Positions 6,111 to 7,086 of a stretch of DNA of 7,086 nucleotides are shown here, piece by piece. Source of the stretch: Bacteroidales bacterium (GTDB lineage Bacteria; Bacteroidota; Bacteroidia; Bacteroidales; VadinHA17); contig JAKEGI010000012.1 of assembly GCA_022615595.1 (NCBI GenBank), positions 1 through 7,086 of the forward strand. Direction: 5' to 3'. Made by a program: the position numbers and the translations under genes. The stretch's first letter is position 1; each line of letters begins with the position of its first letter. The notes below the pieces were generated by a model. It was not told the DNA's origin and did not search any database. It saw only the letters and a list, made by a program, of their open reading frames with translations.

Positions 6111-7086
6111 CTGTGGTGCGATGCCTTATTGTGATCATGACGGGCAAATGATCTGAGTAACCTCCCTCATAGGTGAAGCCACTGTATGTCGGACGTGGCT
6201 TCCTTCCCGGATAACCGGGGTCATCCTTCAAAAGGAAAGGCAGATCCACAACCCTGAATTCTCCTGGCCCGGTAACAAACAGCCCTGCAGAATCACACAT
6301 CACCGGCGTAACAAAAACCTGGTCAATCATTTCCCATGAACCGCGATAACGGTATGACCCCCTTCCTGACGCAGAGAGGGCATCAGACATATTTATCAGG
6401 CGATCGTCGTCAGTCATGATCTCTGTAGCCGGTTCACCGGAAACGGCATTGAAGTCACCCATGACTATGACCGGGGTACGCTTGCCTGAGACACTCTGCA
6501 ACGAGTCTACCTTTATTCCAACGAGCGTCGCCATCTTCTTCCTGACGGCCTCCGCTTTCAGGGTGCCACCCCTGCGCGATGGCCAGTGGCAAAGGATCAG
6601 ATGCAGTGTGTCATTGCCAAGAAGGCTCTTTATATAAAGAAGGTTTCTTGAACTGAAACTTTCACCTGGGTCCTGTTCGGGGATCCACGATCTCGATTCT
6701 ATGATACGGACATCGTCACGTCGGTACAACAGTGCAAGATCGATCCCGCGACTGTCAGGTGACTCCCTGTGGACTATGCCATAGCCCGCACCTTCAAGAA
6801 CAGAGCGGAAGACAAGGTCTTCCACAACATCGGCATTCTCCACCTCACACAGACCTGCCATCACCGGGAGATTCCATCCACCTGATGCAGCAATGACACG
6901 CGCCAGTGCATCTATCTTCTCCCAGTACCTTTTATTTGTCCATCTCCTCTCGCCTTCAGGCAGAAACTCATTATCCTGGGTGAGTGTATCATCAACAGTA
7001 TCGAACAGGTTCTCAACATTATAAAAAATAATATTATACTCCTGCCCTTTCATGTTGCAGGTCGCAGCAGTCACCATAATAAATAT
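6097..7086 (-). CDS. Endonuclease/exonuclease/phosphatase (EEP) family protein, N-terminus cut by window edge
   Basis: An EEP-fold metal-dependent phosphoesterase, probably exported. Counting from the in-frame Met at 7077, the family signatures are complete: IIFYNVENLF (16-25), the metal-binding Glu78 in GLCEVEN, SRGIDLALLYR (109-119), HWPSRRGG (164-171), Asp208 and Asn210 in VIVMGDFNA, and SDH (308-310) near the end. Its substrate (nucleic acid, phospholipid or other phosphate ester) cannot be told from these motifs. The frame stays open beyond 7077 to the window end, adding at least I-F-I before that Met. Hydrophobic residues followed by TAATCNMKGQ look like the end of a signal peptide, so the true start is likely outside the window and the gene is partial here. 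The 326 residues seen otherwise cover the whole domain. The last codons overlap the 3' end of cca in convergent orientation. Confidence 0.88.
   Translation of the reverse strand: MFIMVTAATCNMKGQEYNIIFYNVENLFDTVDDTLTQDNEFLPEGERRWTNKRYWEKIDALARVIAASGGWNLPVMAGLCEVENADVVEDLVFRSVLEGAGYGIVHRESPDSRGIDLALLYRRDDVRIIESRSWIPEQDPGESFSSRNLLYIKSLLGNDTLHLILCHWPSRRGGTLKAEAVRKKMATLVGIKVDSLQSVSGKRTPVIVMGDFNAVSGEPATEIMTDDDRLINMSDALSASGRGSYRYRGSWEMIDQVFVTPVMCDSAGLFVTGPGEFRVVDLPFLLKDDPGYPGRKPRPTYSGFTYEGGYSDHLPVMITIRHRTTAIAE

Overview
The window looks like ordinary chromosomal DNA of a member of the Bacteroidota, most likely Bacteroidales. The signs are a secreted peptidase with a type IX secretion (T9SS) C-terminal sorting domain, TAnnTTTG-like promoter elements (perfect at 4657-4664, one mismatch at 114-121), little Shine-Dalgarno sequence before the genes, and a thioredoxin and a CCA-adding enzyme of the forms usual in that phylum. 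No phage, plasmid, insertion sequence, CRISPR, tRNA or rRNA was recognised.

Layout. Positions 1-108 are a hexamer/12-mer tandem array (AACCTC alternating with AACCTT) that runs off the left edge and ends 5 bases before a probable promoter. A tightly packed plus-strand operon follows (138-4020): a secreted MORN-repeat (YwqK-like) protein, a secreted subtilisin-family peptidase with a T9SS tail, and both subunits of exodeoxyribonuclease VII (xseA, xseB). The first three genes are joined by 4-base ATGA stop/start overlaps, and xseB begins 3 bases after xseA. A 163-base AT-rich gap (4021-4183) with two weak hairpins separates this operon from a convergent thioredoxin gene (4184-4546, minus). Thioredoxin is divergent from a CCA tRNA nucleotidyltransferase gene (4698-6110, plus) that has a good promoter match. 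The right end holds a minus-strand endonuclease/exonuclease/phosphatase-family protein (6097 to beyond 7086) whose 3' end overlaps that of cca by 14 bases and whose N-terminus is cut by the window edge.

How the genes work together. XseA and XseB form one enzyme that degrades single-stranded DNA. The MORN protein and the peptidase are exported proteins that share its transcript and probably have an unrelated envelope role. Thioredoxin and the CCA enzyme are housekeeping genes. I found no convincing undescribed system. The items most worth a second look are the tandem array occupying the upstream half of the operon promoter, the translational coupling of two exported proteins to Exo VII, and small structures in the gap after xseB and over the cca start codon.
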